The notes below the pieces were generated by a model. That model saw only the letters and a list, made by a program, of their open reading frames with translations. It was not told the origin of the DNA and searched no databases. Shown here in pieces: positions 42,947 through 53,810 of a DNA stretch of 64,000 nucleotides. The DNA comes from Chlorops oryzae (taxonomy: Eukaryota > Arthropoda > Insecta > Diptera > Chloropidae), in the NCBI GenBank assembly GCA_020466095.1, contig CM035807.1, positions 44,242,286 to 44,306,285 on the forward strand. Direction: 5' to 3'. The position numbers and the translations under genes are program-made. How positions within the stretch are numbered: the first letter of the stretch is position 1; every line of letters starts with the position of its first letter.

Positions 42947-43990
42947 GTGAAACATCATCCTTCGTGTTCATTAAACTACCATTACGATTTCTATCGAATT
43001 GCTCGTCGAGTTTATAATTTTCTTTACTACAACTCCTTTTATACCAATAATCTAAGACAATTTTTTAAAAAACCTGAGATATTTTCCATTCTATGTACTC
43101 CTACCTCTCCTAACAATTTTGCGGCGCAACTTGCTACAACTTTTGCTTCATTAGCTTGAACCGTGACTGTCTCTGCAATACAAATCCTATCACTAAAATT
43201 GGAAGCCAGATATGGTACTGATACAACTTGCATATTATTGTTGTAGAATTGTTGTAGTATTGTCCACGATCACCTGAAAAACCCCTCTTGCCTCTTTTTT
43301 TATTTCTGGCAATGCATAACGAGCGATTTCTCGATAATATCTTCTTGAGATTCGTTTTCTTATACCGAATCTTCACTTTCAATAAAATTCACGACGATTT
43401 TGTCATTTAAACGGACTTTCTTCTTCTTGAGACTATTATTTTTAAGCAAAATGTTCTTTTTTCTAACATTGCTTCACTTTCGGCTAATATAATTTTCATC
43501 TAGTTCATCGAGGAAAATTTTATTTGTATCTAAATCCCCTTAAAATATTGGTTTCTCTTTATTTTTTCCTTCTCTTTCGTTATTCTCTCTTACATTTTCC
43601 TTATTCTGAACTAGGTACGGCCTTTGAATTTTGATGTTTACTGTGGCATTCCGGTCTATTGGCCATGACCGGGCCGCTTGGAGTTTCCCTGGACATTATT
43701 TACTTGCTGTTGCACATAACAAAGTCTCGCTATATGCCCAAACTGAGAGCATTTGTAGCACTGTATATCAGTGCGGTTATTCTGAGGAAAATTATTTATC
43801 AAACATTTACAAAATTTGTTACTTTCATGACCTATCGTTTGACATATATTGCAAAATAGATTTCTAGGCCTGCCAAAACATTTAATTTCTAAATGACCTT
43901 CATTCCCACAATACGTGCAGATTAATAGGTCAAATTCTGGCTCTGTTCTATTTTCATCACAATTTGCATTCTGCTCACGGCCATATTTAA
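42947..43990 (-). pseudogene. Zinc-knuckle gag-like ORF, inverted copy of 62804-63585
   Basis: The minus strand matches the plus strand at 62950-63560 closely. Both read Tyr-Cys-Gly-x-Glu-Gly-His-Leu-Glu-Ile-Lys-Cys, then Cys-Asn-Ile-Cys-Gln-Thr-x-Gly-His, then an acidic Leu-Glu-Glu-Leu-Asp stretch. This copy keeps a third knuckle (Cys-Tyr-Lys-Cys-Ser-Gln-Phe-Gly-His near 43760) that is mutated in the other. It continues into a C-terminal region (43039-43233) with Ala-Ser-Cys-Ala-Ala-Lys not present in the window's other copy. Several stops break it. The pattern is that of an LTR-retrotransposon nucleocapsid; the family is not determined. Confidence 0.65.
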
Positions 43991-44125
43991 GGCAAATAAT
44001 GCACTAAGGGGTATTTCTCCTCGGCTGGCAAAAATTTTTGCGCTTATATAACACCTTTAATTGTTTGAATGAAAAGAATATTAAAAAAAAAATTTTTTTT
44101 TTGGTTTTTTGAGAAAGTAACATAG

Positions 44126-44625
44126 AGGCCGTTTCCACTATAGCCGCATCTTGCTTTGGCATCTTCAAGATGCGATTTTTTGAGATTGGGGTTTCCACTT
44201 GGCATTTCGCATCTTGCATCTTTCAAATCAGCTGATTTTTGTTTACAATTGATATTTTTACTAGTGATGCCACGTATATTCGGCCACTATACGGGCGAAT
44301 ATTTTAACTATTATATAGAAATAAGTTATTTAAAAAATCAGTAGTAAATACAAATTAAATTTTTCTCATAATAATGTACATATATGTATATTTCATAATA
44401 ATGTTACATTTTTTCTTTGTTTCCCGCCATTTGTGCTGCTGAAAATTCCTGAAATGCTGGTCATTAACATATGTTTCACTAGACATGTGAAGTTAAAATC
44501 GATAGATAGTCGGAAAAAATCGCATTGAGGATACAACAACAATTGCATGTAAATTCACACCGCATCTTTCGGCATCTTGCCAAAATGCTGAAAGATGCAA
44601 GATGCGGCTATAGTGGAAACGGCCT
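44126..44625. mobile_element. 500-bp TIR element (MITE) with CATAG flanks
   Basis: Ends AGGCCGTTTCCACTATAGCC (44126) and the inverse ending at 44625 are identical for about 29 bp. CATAG flanks it at 44121-44125 and 44626-44630, a possible 5-bp duplication. A second GGTTTCCACTTGGCATTTCG lies about 57 bp inside the left end. GCATCTTG motifs repeat inside both ends. No coding sequence. Confidence 0.85.
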
Positions 44626-44630
44626 CATAG

Positions 44631-45912
44631 GTATATAAAAAAAAAAGAGATTATAACTAAATTCGTAAAAAAAAAAAAACAAATATGGTAATAACCGAAA
44701 AAACAAAAACTTAAAGAATTCACTTACAAAAAAAATATTCAAAATAAAAACAAATACTACAAAACTATCGAAAAACAAAAAAGACACTAATTAAAACCAA
44801 TAATCAAATATTTACAATAAGAAATCAAACCATTCTGACGATTGTAAAAGAAAAAGTTTAAAGGAAACGTATAGAACGAAAAAATAAATTTTCAGACATT
44901 TTCAGAATAACAAATAGTTGTTAATAAAAATAGTTTGAATAAACCGATAATTAAAATTTAGATATGAAGAAGAAAATTTAGAGAAAATAAATAAGAAAAA
45001 CGTACAAATTTTTAATGATATAAGTAAGTCAAAAAGATGAAAATATACGTATGTATAAAATATATATGTTTATAAAGGATTCAACCTCATGATGAAGCGT
45101 AGAAACTAAGAAAAACAAAATTGAAGAATTAAATAAATTGCGACAAAAAAGACAATTTATATACAATAAAAAAAAAAAAATAATAATAATAAAAAAAAAA
45201 TATTAATAAAAAAAAGGTTGCGAAAAAAAATTTAAATCATATTTTCAATAAGAAATGGATAGAAATTAAGAGAGAGAAAAAATAAATAAATAAATAAAGT
45301 TCAAAATAAAAGAAAACAGAGAATGTCATATATATTTAAGCATCTACAAATAAGTATTCAACAAAGCACATTGGGGAAAAAGTACGATTTTCTGGCATTA
45401 GCCTTATTTATAAAGTATAAAAAAAAAGATGGCAACAATATTTTCATAATTTAGAAACTCCGACTATAGTAAAATAGTGATTTTTATTTCCCTTATGCGA
45501 TTAACCGTTATTTTTATCAGCTGATGAAGTCCAAGTTTGTTTTTATTAAATTTTGTCTGTCGAAAGCACTGAGTTTTTGTTCCAATTCAAGTAACCATAA
45601 AAAGTAAAGACGTTTGTCTAAAAAAAAACTAGGCAATGGAAATTGAAGCTTATGGTATGTATTTTTGACGTGCATATAAATATAATATGTAAGAAGAATT
45701 TATTTTAGTTAGACAAAAAATAGGGTTTTCCGATAGAAGTTAAAACATGGGGTGGAAAAAAAATTTCTCAGGTTTGAACAGCTAGAACTTTTTCCCAAGA
45801 GATATCAACAGAAAGAGACAGGTACAGTGATGTAGAGCAGGAAATGCTATACAAAAAGATTTTAAAATGATTTGCGGAAGTTCATTGTTTGTCATGTTTC
45901 TTTTAGGCACCT
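44631..45912. other. A-rich stretch, no recognised gene
   Basis: 44640-45300 is extremely A-rich on the plus strand (long AAAAAT/AATAAA runs), with no repeat unit or coding signal. At 45636 an ATG-led short segment ends at a GTATGT donor-like site (see findings). Confidence 0.4.
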
Positions 45913-46462
45913 CACATTGGGATTTTTTTCCATTTTTTGTGGCATAAACTTATAACTTTTTTATTTAAGCAGCTAGAAACCTGAAAGTTTCACTATGGAT
46001 AGTTAGTTTAATTACCTTTGTTAATTTCTAGAATGGGCTTGATCGGATCATTTTTTCGGATACCTCCAGTACTAGGGTCTGTTCCTAGATAACAAATTGC
46101 AGTAAAATCTTCAATTTTTGAGATATTTGCATGAAATTTGATATATGAGCTGACTTTGAGGCCCCAAATGTCATATTTAAATTTAAAAAAAGAGGCGTGG
46201 CTCAAGAGCTGTGTTGGAAAAATGGTCCACTTATACAAAATATAGTTTTTATATAATAATTTACAAACTTCATCTTATGAAAAATTGATAGTTTTGAATT
46301 AAATAATGAGGAATAAACAGACTATATATACAAGTTTAACATGTTTTGCTTTTCGATTTTTAATAATATGAAATATTTAGCACCGCGATCATTAAAAGAT
46401 CTTTTTGATCTTTTTTGCCATATACATATGAAATAAAACCCTGAGCACGGGAGTAGACTTAA

Positions 46463-47164
46463 GGGGGTCTTCTCATTGAGCAACTTTTTTTTCGACTTTT
46501 TTTTGCATTTATTTATAACTGGTTTTTTTGAAATTCGAAATAGTTTAGAGGATATAGCCTTCTTTGTCGAGCAAGATCTGCGCTAAAACGAGTAATTTTT
46601 GCGTTGCTTCAAACTTTAAACGCGTTTATCTCGAAACCACGTTTTTCGAACTGGCGGCCATGATATCTCCAGTTCAACTGAACCGATTTTCATGAAACAA
46701 AGTGGAATCGACGCAGAATTGTCACCATTCTCGGGTGAACCTCGACCATAATTTTAAAAAAATTTTACTATTTTTTTTTTACTTTAAACTACCAAAAAAA
46801 AAGCCCGAAATTGAAATTTTTTTTTAATGGCCGCCATTTTGTCAAAAAAAATCACAAAATTAAGCTTGAGGTTCACCCGAGAATTACATCTATACTGATT
46901 ATAACCCCGTTTTTTTCCATTTCGGACGCTCCGGAGACCCGGAATCGTGGCCGCCGTGACGACACCTTTTTTTTACCACCAACTTTGAAGTCTCATTACT
47001 TTTTGAACAGCCCACGTATCGAGGCAAAAAAAATTTTTTATTTACTTTTAACCTTTTGTAATACAATAATACAATAAATAAAGCTTTCAATTATTCTTTG
47101 CGTTTTCAAATAAGAATTTTTTTAAAAAGGGTCCAAAAAACGGGGTTTCAATGAGAAGACCCCC
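46463..47164. mobile_element. 702-bp MITE with TTAA target duplication
   Basis: TTAA at 46459-46462 and 47165-47168 flank ends GGGGGTCTTCTCATTGA and the inverse TCAATGAGAAGACCCCC, exact for 17 bp. A second inverse pair (CTCGGGTGAACCTCGA / GAGGTTCACCCGAG) lies inside near 46732 and 46868. No coding sequence. TTAA and G/C-run ends suggest piggyBac-type mobilisation. Confidence 0.85.
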
Positions 47165-47328
47165 TTAAGCAAATCCTTGCTATAGTCAAAACTAGAGGAA
47201 GATTGGTTAACCGAAGGTTAATAATTCCTCAATACCACTAATTTTTTTTTTTTACAATTAGTGTGTATATTTCTCAGGAGGTTTTGAAATTCTTCACTTA
47301 TAAGGTGTAAGAAATTTGAAACTCCTTA

Positions 47329-47405
47329 GCACCCCAAAGGCGCTGATGAGTCACGAGTGGCGAAGTGACGAAACATGGCCATGTCCGCCCACAGACGGGA
47401 GGTGC
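47329..47405 (+). ncRNA. Hammerhead ribozyme, type I, short stem III
   Basis: Every core position is met. Inner stem I GGCG (47339-47342) pairs with CGCC (47386-47389). CTGATGA is at 47343-47349. Stem II GTCAC (47350-47354) pairs with GTGAC (47365-47369) around a 10-nt loop. GAAA is at 47370-47373. Stem III CATGG/CCATG (47374-47383) is a palindrome, closed by the A-U pair 47373/47384. The cleavage-site C is at 47385. An outer stem I helix, GCACC (47329-47333) with GGTGC (47401-47405), encloses an internal loop suited to the usual loop I-loop II contact. Type I ribozymes with very short stem III are known from Penelope-like and other animal retroelements. Predicted cleavage is after 47385. Confidence 0.85.
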
Positions 47406-48050
47406 AATGCGGTTAAGCTCCAATAATTTTCAATAATATGATATATTTTATATAAGTGAACCATAGACCACGCCCACCAAAAAATTTTATTCAGAGGGCG
47501 CTTATGAGCACGGTGGAAACTCATAAACCGACTCTCGTTCAATTCTTTTAGCAATTGTGGGTGTAGGTGTTATTTTTCCAACACAGCTCTTGAGCCACGC
47601 CCCTTTTTTTTATTTTAAAATTACATTTGGGGGCTCAAAGTCAGCTCATATATCAAATTTCATGCAAATATCTAAAAATTAAAGATTTTACTGCAATTTG
47701 TTATCTAGGAACAGACCCTAATACTGTAGGTACCCGAAAAAATGATCCGATCAAGTCCATTCTAGAAATTAACAAAGGTAATCAAACTAACTATCCATAG
47801 TGAAAATTTCAGATTTCTAGCTGCTTAAATAAAAAAATTTTTAGTTTATGTCACAAAAAATGGAAAAAAACCCAATGTGCAAAGGCGAATCCAACAGCCA
47901 GAAATCGCACTCTTCGAAATTACCTTCATCAATTCTTCAACTATTCAACGGTCGACGTTAGCAAATGTCGACTTCTATAAAAGAGGAGGAATGGGGAGCC
48001 AGCACAGACTCCTGAACGAGAAAATGTTTGTACCAACTGTGTAAATATCA

Positions 48051-48298
48051 CAATACAGCGTTCTACCATACCAACTTTATCTTCAAGGCTAACCCATTGC
48101 CAAGGCCGAATCATACTTGCAGCAGTAACAGCATCAGAGCGCCGTCACAACAACATCAACAATCTGGTTTTTCGCAATACAGCGTTCTACCATATCAACT
48201 TTATCTTCAAGGCTAACCCATTGCCAAGGCCGAATCATACTAGCAGCAGTAACAGCATCAGAGCACCGTCACAACAACATCAACAACCTGGTTTTTGG
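48051..48298 (+). repeat. 124-bp tandem duplication
   Basis: 48051-48174 and 48175-48298 are about 95 percent identical. The corresponding place in copy 2 (60440 onward) has a single unit, so the duplication is specific to copy 1. Confidence 0.9.
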
Positions 48299-48498
48299 AA
48301 AGCCAAATTAAAGCAACTATCGCATCAGTTACAATGTAAACAATTCATACGTGGCACAAAAACATCCAGTTTCCGCAATCGCTGTGGAAGCGATTTTCTT
48401 CAAGGAGGGGAGGGATGTTGTGAGTCACAGACGCACAACCACGCTATACCTCCCAATCTTCGCCAATAAAAGTGAAACAACGAGACCCAAATAGACAG

Positions 48499-49666
48499 CT
48501 ATGATATTCATACAATTATTTCAAGGGATGCATGCAAATTGTCGACAATTTGATAACAATTCTAGTCCTCAAAATATGTTTTCAAAACTGCATCAAATTG
48601 ACTTCACTGCATGATCTCATATCATGACATGGATCTGATGAAGATATGAATACCGCAAACTTCATGCATTACATGAAATCATTGCATGAGTCCATTATGA
48701 TGCGAATTTGTCCTCATGTTCTGACCTATATTTTTCATGAGAAAAGTGATACCAATGTCAGAGAATTATGTTTGCAAGTGAAAGAGCCAACATGTCTATA
48801 TGAAAAAAAGTAAACCGTTCTTTGTAAGACAACAACCCAGGTGGAAATTTTGAAATGTATTATTTAAAATATTTGCATTTATTTGTTTTGGTTTGTGATG
48901 AATCAAATAAAAAGTAGAATATTTTACAAAATAAAAAATTTGACTTCCATTAAAAATTCGAGGGTCACTCTTAAATCCCTCTTTCCTATTTTTGATGGTC
49001 TGTGGCCAACGTCAGCCTACCTCTTCTGGTTACTAAAAAGTGAAAGACCGATCTCTGTACTTTTGATTTCTGAAAAAAAAAAAATTTAGGCATTTTTGCA
49101 CCTTTTTAAATTAATTTTATTTTTATGTGAAACAGAACCTGCAAAATAATTGAAAAATTAGAAAAATAGTTTAGCATACTCTATGGGAATATGAAAATTT
49201 TCGCGAGCGGTCGAGTAGTGGAGCTCACCGATTTTGATCATATTTTGGGAACGGGTTAATTTTGTGTTTTTTAAGTCTCTGCGAAATGCTATTATATTTA
49301 GACGAAAATAAAGAATATCGACATGCTCACACGAGTATGCTGTATCGGGCGCTTCATAGACGCCGGAAAAACTTTTGAAACTTCTTTTACGGTGTAATCT
49401 TTTATAGCATTAATTTTCATATTTCCTAATGGTTTCGAAATTCCATTTTCCACGTAAATTTTTTAATATTTTTTTTCAAAATTCTTGATTTAGTAGGCGA
49501 GAAAGGCAGAACATTCAAGAATATTGAAAAAAAAAATTGATACGTGGAAAACGCGAAAAATTGGCAGCATTGCATTGTGAATTTTATCTTGTCAAGCGAT
49601 TTTGATAAACGAAGAACGGACGTGCTTCATATTTTATTATTGCGTTGAAAGTTAGTTAATTTAACA
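48499..49666. other. Left subterminal and 5' region of the two-gene transposon
   Basis: Non-coding. Carries ATGATGCGAATTTG, CATGATATG-like and ATGAAGATATGAAT motifs (48600-48730) related to the right-end array, plausible transposase binding sites. No gene recognised between 48750 and 49666. Confidence 0.5.
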
Positions 49667-51851
49667 ATGATGAGACATCGTAAGAAAAGTGTTAGGTATG
49701 CTCTGAAAAAAACTAAAAAGTGTCGCGTTTTACCTAACAATGAAACAGCCAAAACAACATTTGGTAACGCTTCGGTACCCAAAGTATTAGTAGAGGACAT
49801 CGATGGCTATTCGGAATGTGGCACATGTCACATGGACTGTAATGAATGCCGCTGTAATGAAAATGAAATCACCTTGAGCACAACGGAGGACGAACAGAGT
49901 AGCGATAGTGAAACAAGTTGTTTTTCAGATTTGGAATTAAGCGATGAATTTGAAAATGAGACCGATCCGCTTTTAAGCACACCGTGCAACTTCGATGGTG
50001 AAAAGGACCAGTTTCTTGAGGGATTGCGAAGGACATTTATTTCTGCCAGAATAAACCTTACCCAGGGGGACATTATATTAAAATTTCTCCGCACGCATAG
50101 CTGCCACAATAAACTTCCATTGACCACAAAGACATTACTTAGAACGCCACGTCAAAAACTAGCAATGATAATTATGCCTCCTGGAGAATACTACCACATA
50201 GGCATTGAAGAACAAATTAAAAAAAAAAATTTCTGGAATGCCAATGATCATGGAAATGAACGAATTGGAAATGGATTTTCATGTAGACGGTATGTCGATC
50301 CATCGAAGCAGTAAAACGCAGTTATGGCCCATACAGATTCGCCTCACCAATTTTAGTGAGGATAAACCAGTTGTGGTAGGTGTCTATAAAGGAGTCAAGA
50401 AGCCAACGAGCGGTGAAGAATTTTTAAAATATTTTATTAATGAATATAAGAAAATATGTGAAAATGGAGGTATATTAGTCAATAATACGCGCATTTCCCT
50501 TAAAATACGGGCATTTATAGCTGACACTCCAGCAAGAGCACTTATACTAAATCACCGGGGGCACAACGCAAAGCGGCCTTGCTCTAAATGCAAAGTTTCT
50601 GGGGTTTCATTTGAAAGACGAATGACCTTTCGTCAGTCCTTGAATGAACCGCGTACAAATGAGGAGTATTTAGATGCAACTGATAAAAGCCACCACCTGC
50701 CCCAAAACAATGCTGCTTTGAAATGTTTAAATTTCCCTATGGTATACTGCGTTCCCTTTGAATATATGCATCTAATATGTCTAGGAGTGATGAAAAAATT
50801 CATTTCGGCTATTACAGAAAGTAAATATGATTGCAAAAAGTTAAATAAATCGGACATGGAGAGAGCTGAAGCCAGAATAGTAACAATACAAATGTATACT
50901 TGCAGTGAATTTGCACGTCGTCCTCGACCGATGAAGGATCATGCATATTTTAAAGCTACAGAATTTCGAACACTTTTATTATACACAGGTCCATCAATTT
51001 TTCTGGGGCTTTTAGAGCATGAAACTTATATACATATTCTTCTGTTACATGCTGCCTGCCGCTGCATTCTTATGTCAAACCCAAGCACTGCTCATTTACA
51101 ATTTGCCGAAAACACGTTCAGACAATACGTTGAAGGATGTGAATCTGTCTACGGAAAAAAATTTCTCACGTATAATGTGCATGGACTTTTGCACGTGGTG
51201 GAAGATGTTCGAGTTTTGGGAAATGCAAATACATTTTCTGCCTTCCCATTTGAAGACAACATACGAATATTTCGAAGATACCTTCGAAAAAATGATCAAC
51301 TCCTCCAGCAGCTTTTTCGACGTTTCGCTGAAGAAAGTTATATAAGAACGTTTGATCAACAAAAAATACCGACGAAAATTACAGGTTTTTATTGCGAAGA
51401 TCCGACTGACGAATGGAAACAGGGTAAAATGCAACAGATAAAATTGATCAAATATAACCATTTTCGCTTGGTTGCAAATAGTAATCGTGATAGCTGCATT
51501 TTATTAAGAACAGGATTCGTATGCGATATAAAAAATATATTAAGAAACTCTGCAAACGAAATTCAGTTGATAGTGAATAAATACTGCACTGTACAAGACT
51601 TCTACACTCTCAAAAGTGGCACATCTTCCTCCTTTACAGGAGTTTATGTATGCAGTAATTTATCAACAGAAAATCTTGCAGTTAGATTTGATGATGTGGC
51701 AGCGAAATGTTTCAAAATGCCATATTGGGATGGTGATAATATGCCCATGGAAACCGTGGAGAACTTTGAGGATTTCGAGAACGATGGAGAAGAGCGACAT
51801 GATTCTCTGGTAAAAATTGTGATAGTAAAAAAAAATATCCATAAGTCCTGA
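49667..51851 (+). CDS. Transposase-like protein (EnSpm/CMC-like), one 1-nt frameshift in an A run
   Basis: Two overlapping open frames, 49667-50314 and 50205-51851, join at an 11-A run (50219-50229). Losing one A would give a single frame of about 727 residues, so this is a slippage mutation, a sequencing error or frameshifting. The N-terminus has Cys-x-x-Cys with further Cys (residues 52-64) and an acidic stretch. Core blocks: His-Val-Asp-Gly-Met-Ser (near 50283), Pro-Ile-Gln-Ile, Ala-Asp-Thr-Pro-Ala-Arg-Ala, His-x-x-x-x-Ala-x-Arg-Pro-Cys-x-x-Cys (near 50570), Tyr-Met-His-Leu-x-Cys-Leu-Gly-Val-Met, Tyr-Asn-Val-His-Gly-Leu-Leu-His, and Phe-Pro-Phe-Glu. The Asp/Asp/Glu of these blocks are candidate catalytic residues. 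Start ATGATG in the context AACAATG. Confidence 0.78.
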
Positions 51852-52066
51852 TTGTGGTACGGCAATATATAATAGCGACAATTCAAAGCAGTTCACATAG
51901 CATTTCAACAAAATTGCTTTCATACAATGTATTGAATATTGTTATGTTGAAACAACTTCATATACCCCACTCCATTAAGTTTGAATTGACGAAATTATAA
52001 TTGCCTTACCAATGTAAGAAATGCTTGACTGAATAATTTAACTTACATTTCTGCGAAATATTCTAG

Positions 52067-52394
52067 CAAGAATACTTGGAATATTTAGGAGGAGCCAGCG
52101 TACGTGAAGCTTTGCATGGCTTCATTCGAGCCGCAATGACGGCGGAATTAGCGCGCAAATACACATGGTTTGGGAAAAAGGATGATGGGGTTCGCAAACT
52201 TTCTCTTTACAAAACAAAGCTAATGCGCATTTTTTTCGGTAGACATAAGTATGTTTTTTTATATCCAAACAACTGCCGTAATGCATACTTTTTGTTTTCT
52301 AATTACAGATGCCTTACAAAAGAGATGGCCATTAAGGCTAGAGGAGTTCATCCATCACATGAATGAAGTTTTGCGCTCATATAAACAGACATGA
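52067..52394 (+). CDS. DUF4806-like protein C-terminus, two exons with a 70-bp intron
   Basis: Exon 52067-52238 opens after a TTCTAG acceptor in frame with Leu-Gly-Gly-Ala-Ser-Val-Arg and Leu-Ala-Arg-Lys-Tyr-Thr-Trp. The intron 52239-52308 begins GTAGAC and ends in a strong TTTTCTAATTACAG. Exon 52309-52394 gives Asp-Ala-Leu-Gln-Lys-Arg-Trp-Pro and ends Leu-Arg-Ser-Tyr-Lys-Gln-Thr before TGA. The two exons together reproduce the pattern of DUF4806 domains, which I know from a second ORF beside this transposase type. The N-terminal exon is not located; it may be spliced from further upstream or be lost. The role of DUF4806 in transposition is unknown. Confidence 0.65.
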
Positions 52395-52622
52395 AAGGAC
52401 AAATCTATCCATTCTGGTGAAAATCGAGATTTACGCCATACAGACATGGAAAACCATTTTAAACATTAATATTATTTAAAATACGAGAATTGCTTTCATA
52501 AAATATAAAAATAAATAAATGACTGAACTTATCTACATATATAAGTATTGTTAAATAAAGTTCGTTCAAGCAATTTTAAGTTTTTGTTTTTCTTAAATGA
52601 AAACAAAAAAAATTATATCCTA

Positions 52623-52893
52623 TCATGATATGAATATGAGGCGAATATGCGAGCGTAGGATGATCCACGTCATGATATGAATATGAGGCGAATATGCGAG
52701 CGTAGGATGATCCACGTCATGATATGAATATGAGGCGAATATGCGAGCGTAGGATGATCCATGTCATGATATGAATATGAGGCGAATATGCGAGCGTAGG
52801 GTGATCCATGTCATGATATGAATATGAGGCGACTATGCAAGCGTAGAATGATCCATCTCATGATATGAGTATGAGGTCAATATGTAACCATAT
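52623..52893. repeat. 47-bp subterminal tandem array, ~5.7 units
   Basis: Units start at 52623, 52670, 52717, 52764, 52811 and 52858 (partial). Each begins TCATGATATGAATATGAGGC. Units 1-3 are nearly identical and later ones drift toward the transposon end. A related GATGCGAATATG lies near 52991. Confidence 0.95.
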
Positions 52894-53810
52894 ACTGAAA
52901 TCATAATTTGCTCTCAAGTTGAGCACATTTTGTCCCTCATAAGCAACACAAACTTTCAGCATCGTTTGAGTCATGCATGATGTCAAGATGATGCGAATAT
53001 GTTGTATTTTGTCTATTTGGGGAACCAGCGCGAAGACTCAACCAGTGCGATTGTGAAATTAGCCTTAGCAGCAATCGCCCAAATGAAATGTAATATGAGA
53101 CCCAGAAGTTTCGGCAGACGGCAACGGTTGTGAAATCACTCCAAGCCCACGATGGCAATGCTAAAAGCCAGTGGGTGAAACCCGAGAATTAGAACAGCAG
53201 GAGAGAATTAACGGAGCGACAGCAATGATAGGCACAGGCAGCTAGGTGTCAAGTATGAGGGACACGAGCCGGCAAGTCAACATTGCAACTGTCTAAGCTA
53301 TGCTGAATAGCTCGATCGCTGGCGACAACAACAACACACTAACAACGGAATAGCTTTGGCGAGCTTTCAGTGAGCAAGGGAAAACACGGGAGGCACGAGC
53401 TGACGCGTCATAAGTTCTGCACAAGGTTCAACGCCACCAAACACCGACCTACAACAACAAAAACGACGATATGAGAATAGCAGCACCAAAGATATACTTG
53501 TAGGTGAATCTTATGCAAGAGGTTTTAGAAAGCATCAACAGCGATATCCAATATTGCCGATCAGCAATATTGGCCTATAAAAAGGGAGCTTCGGACACAG
53601 AAAGAGCAGACTGGTTTTCGGAAGTCTCTGCTTTTGACGTGCGTACATACGAGCCACGGCGTTAAAAGTATAATTAAGGACATAGGGAAATTGTAAAGTA
53701 GTGTTAGCATTTTTACAGTGAATATAAATCCTGTCTTAGACATAAGGATCATTAAATAAAAGAAAAGATAAAATATAAACTTCACTCTTTTATTTAAAGA
53801 GGTTTATAGG

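Larger units (their letters stand above)
45913..47880. mobile_element. Foldback element with 311-bp inverted arms
   Basis: The left arm 45913-46223 and right arm 47570-47880 are inverse at about 90 percent. Outer ends read CACATTGGG and CCCAATGTG; inner ends read GAGCTGTGTTGGAAAAAT and its inverse. The spacer contains a later TTAA-flanked MITE (46463-47164) and a hammerhead ribozyme (47329-47405). No coding sequence. Target duplication not visible. Inverted arms around a ribozyme-bearing centre could also reflect a Penelope-like element, whose terminal repeats can be inverted. Confidence 0.75.
48486..53021 (+). mobile_element. 4.5-kb two-gene DNA transposon (EnSpm/CMC-like), nearly intact
   Basis: Perfect 12-bp ends CCCAAATAGACA (48486-48497) and TGTCTATTTGGG (53010-53021) with a 2-bp GA duplication (48484-48485, 53022-53023). 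The uninterrupted site exists in LTR copy 2 near 60750 (AACAAGAACCAG). It carries a long transposase-like ORF (49667-51851), a DUF4806-like spliced ORF (52067-52394), and subterminal repeats including a 47-bp array (52623-52893). Short TIRs, a 2-3-bp target, subterminal repeats and the transposase pattern together suggest the CACTA/EnSpm (CMC) assemblage, a call made from memory. Confidence 0.82.

Noticed and set aside
47351..47554. 67-codon minus-strand ORF across the ribozyme
   Set aside because: No protein features; the plus-strand RNA structure explains the conserved-looking sequence.
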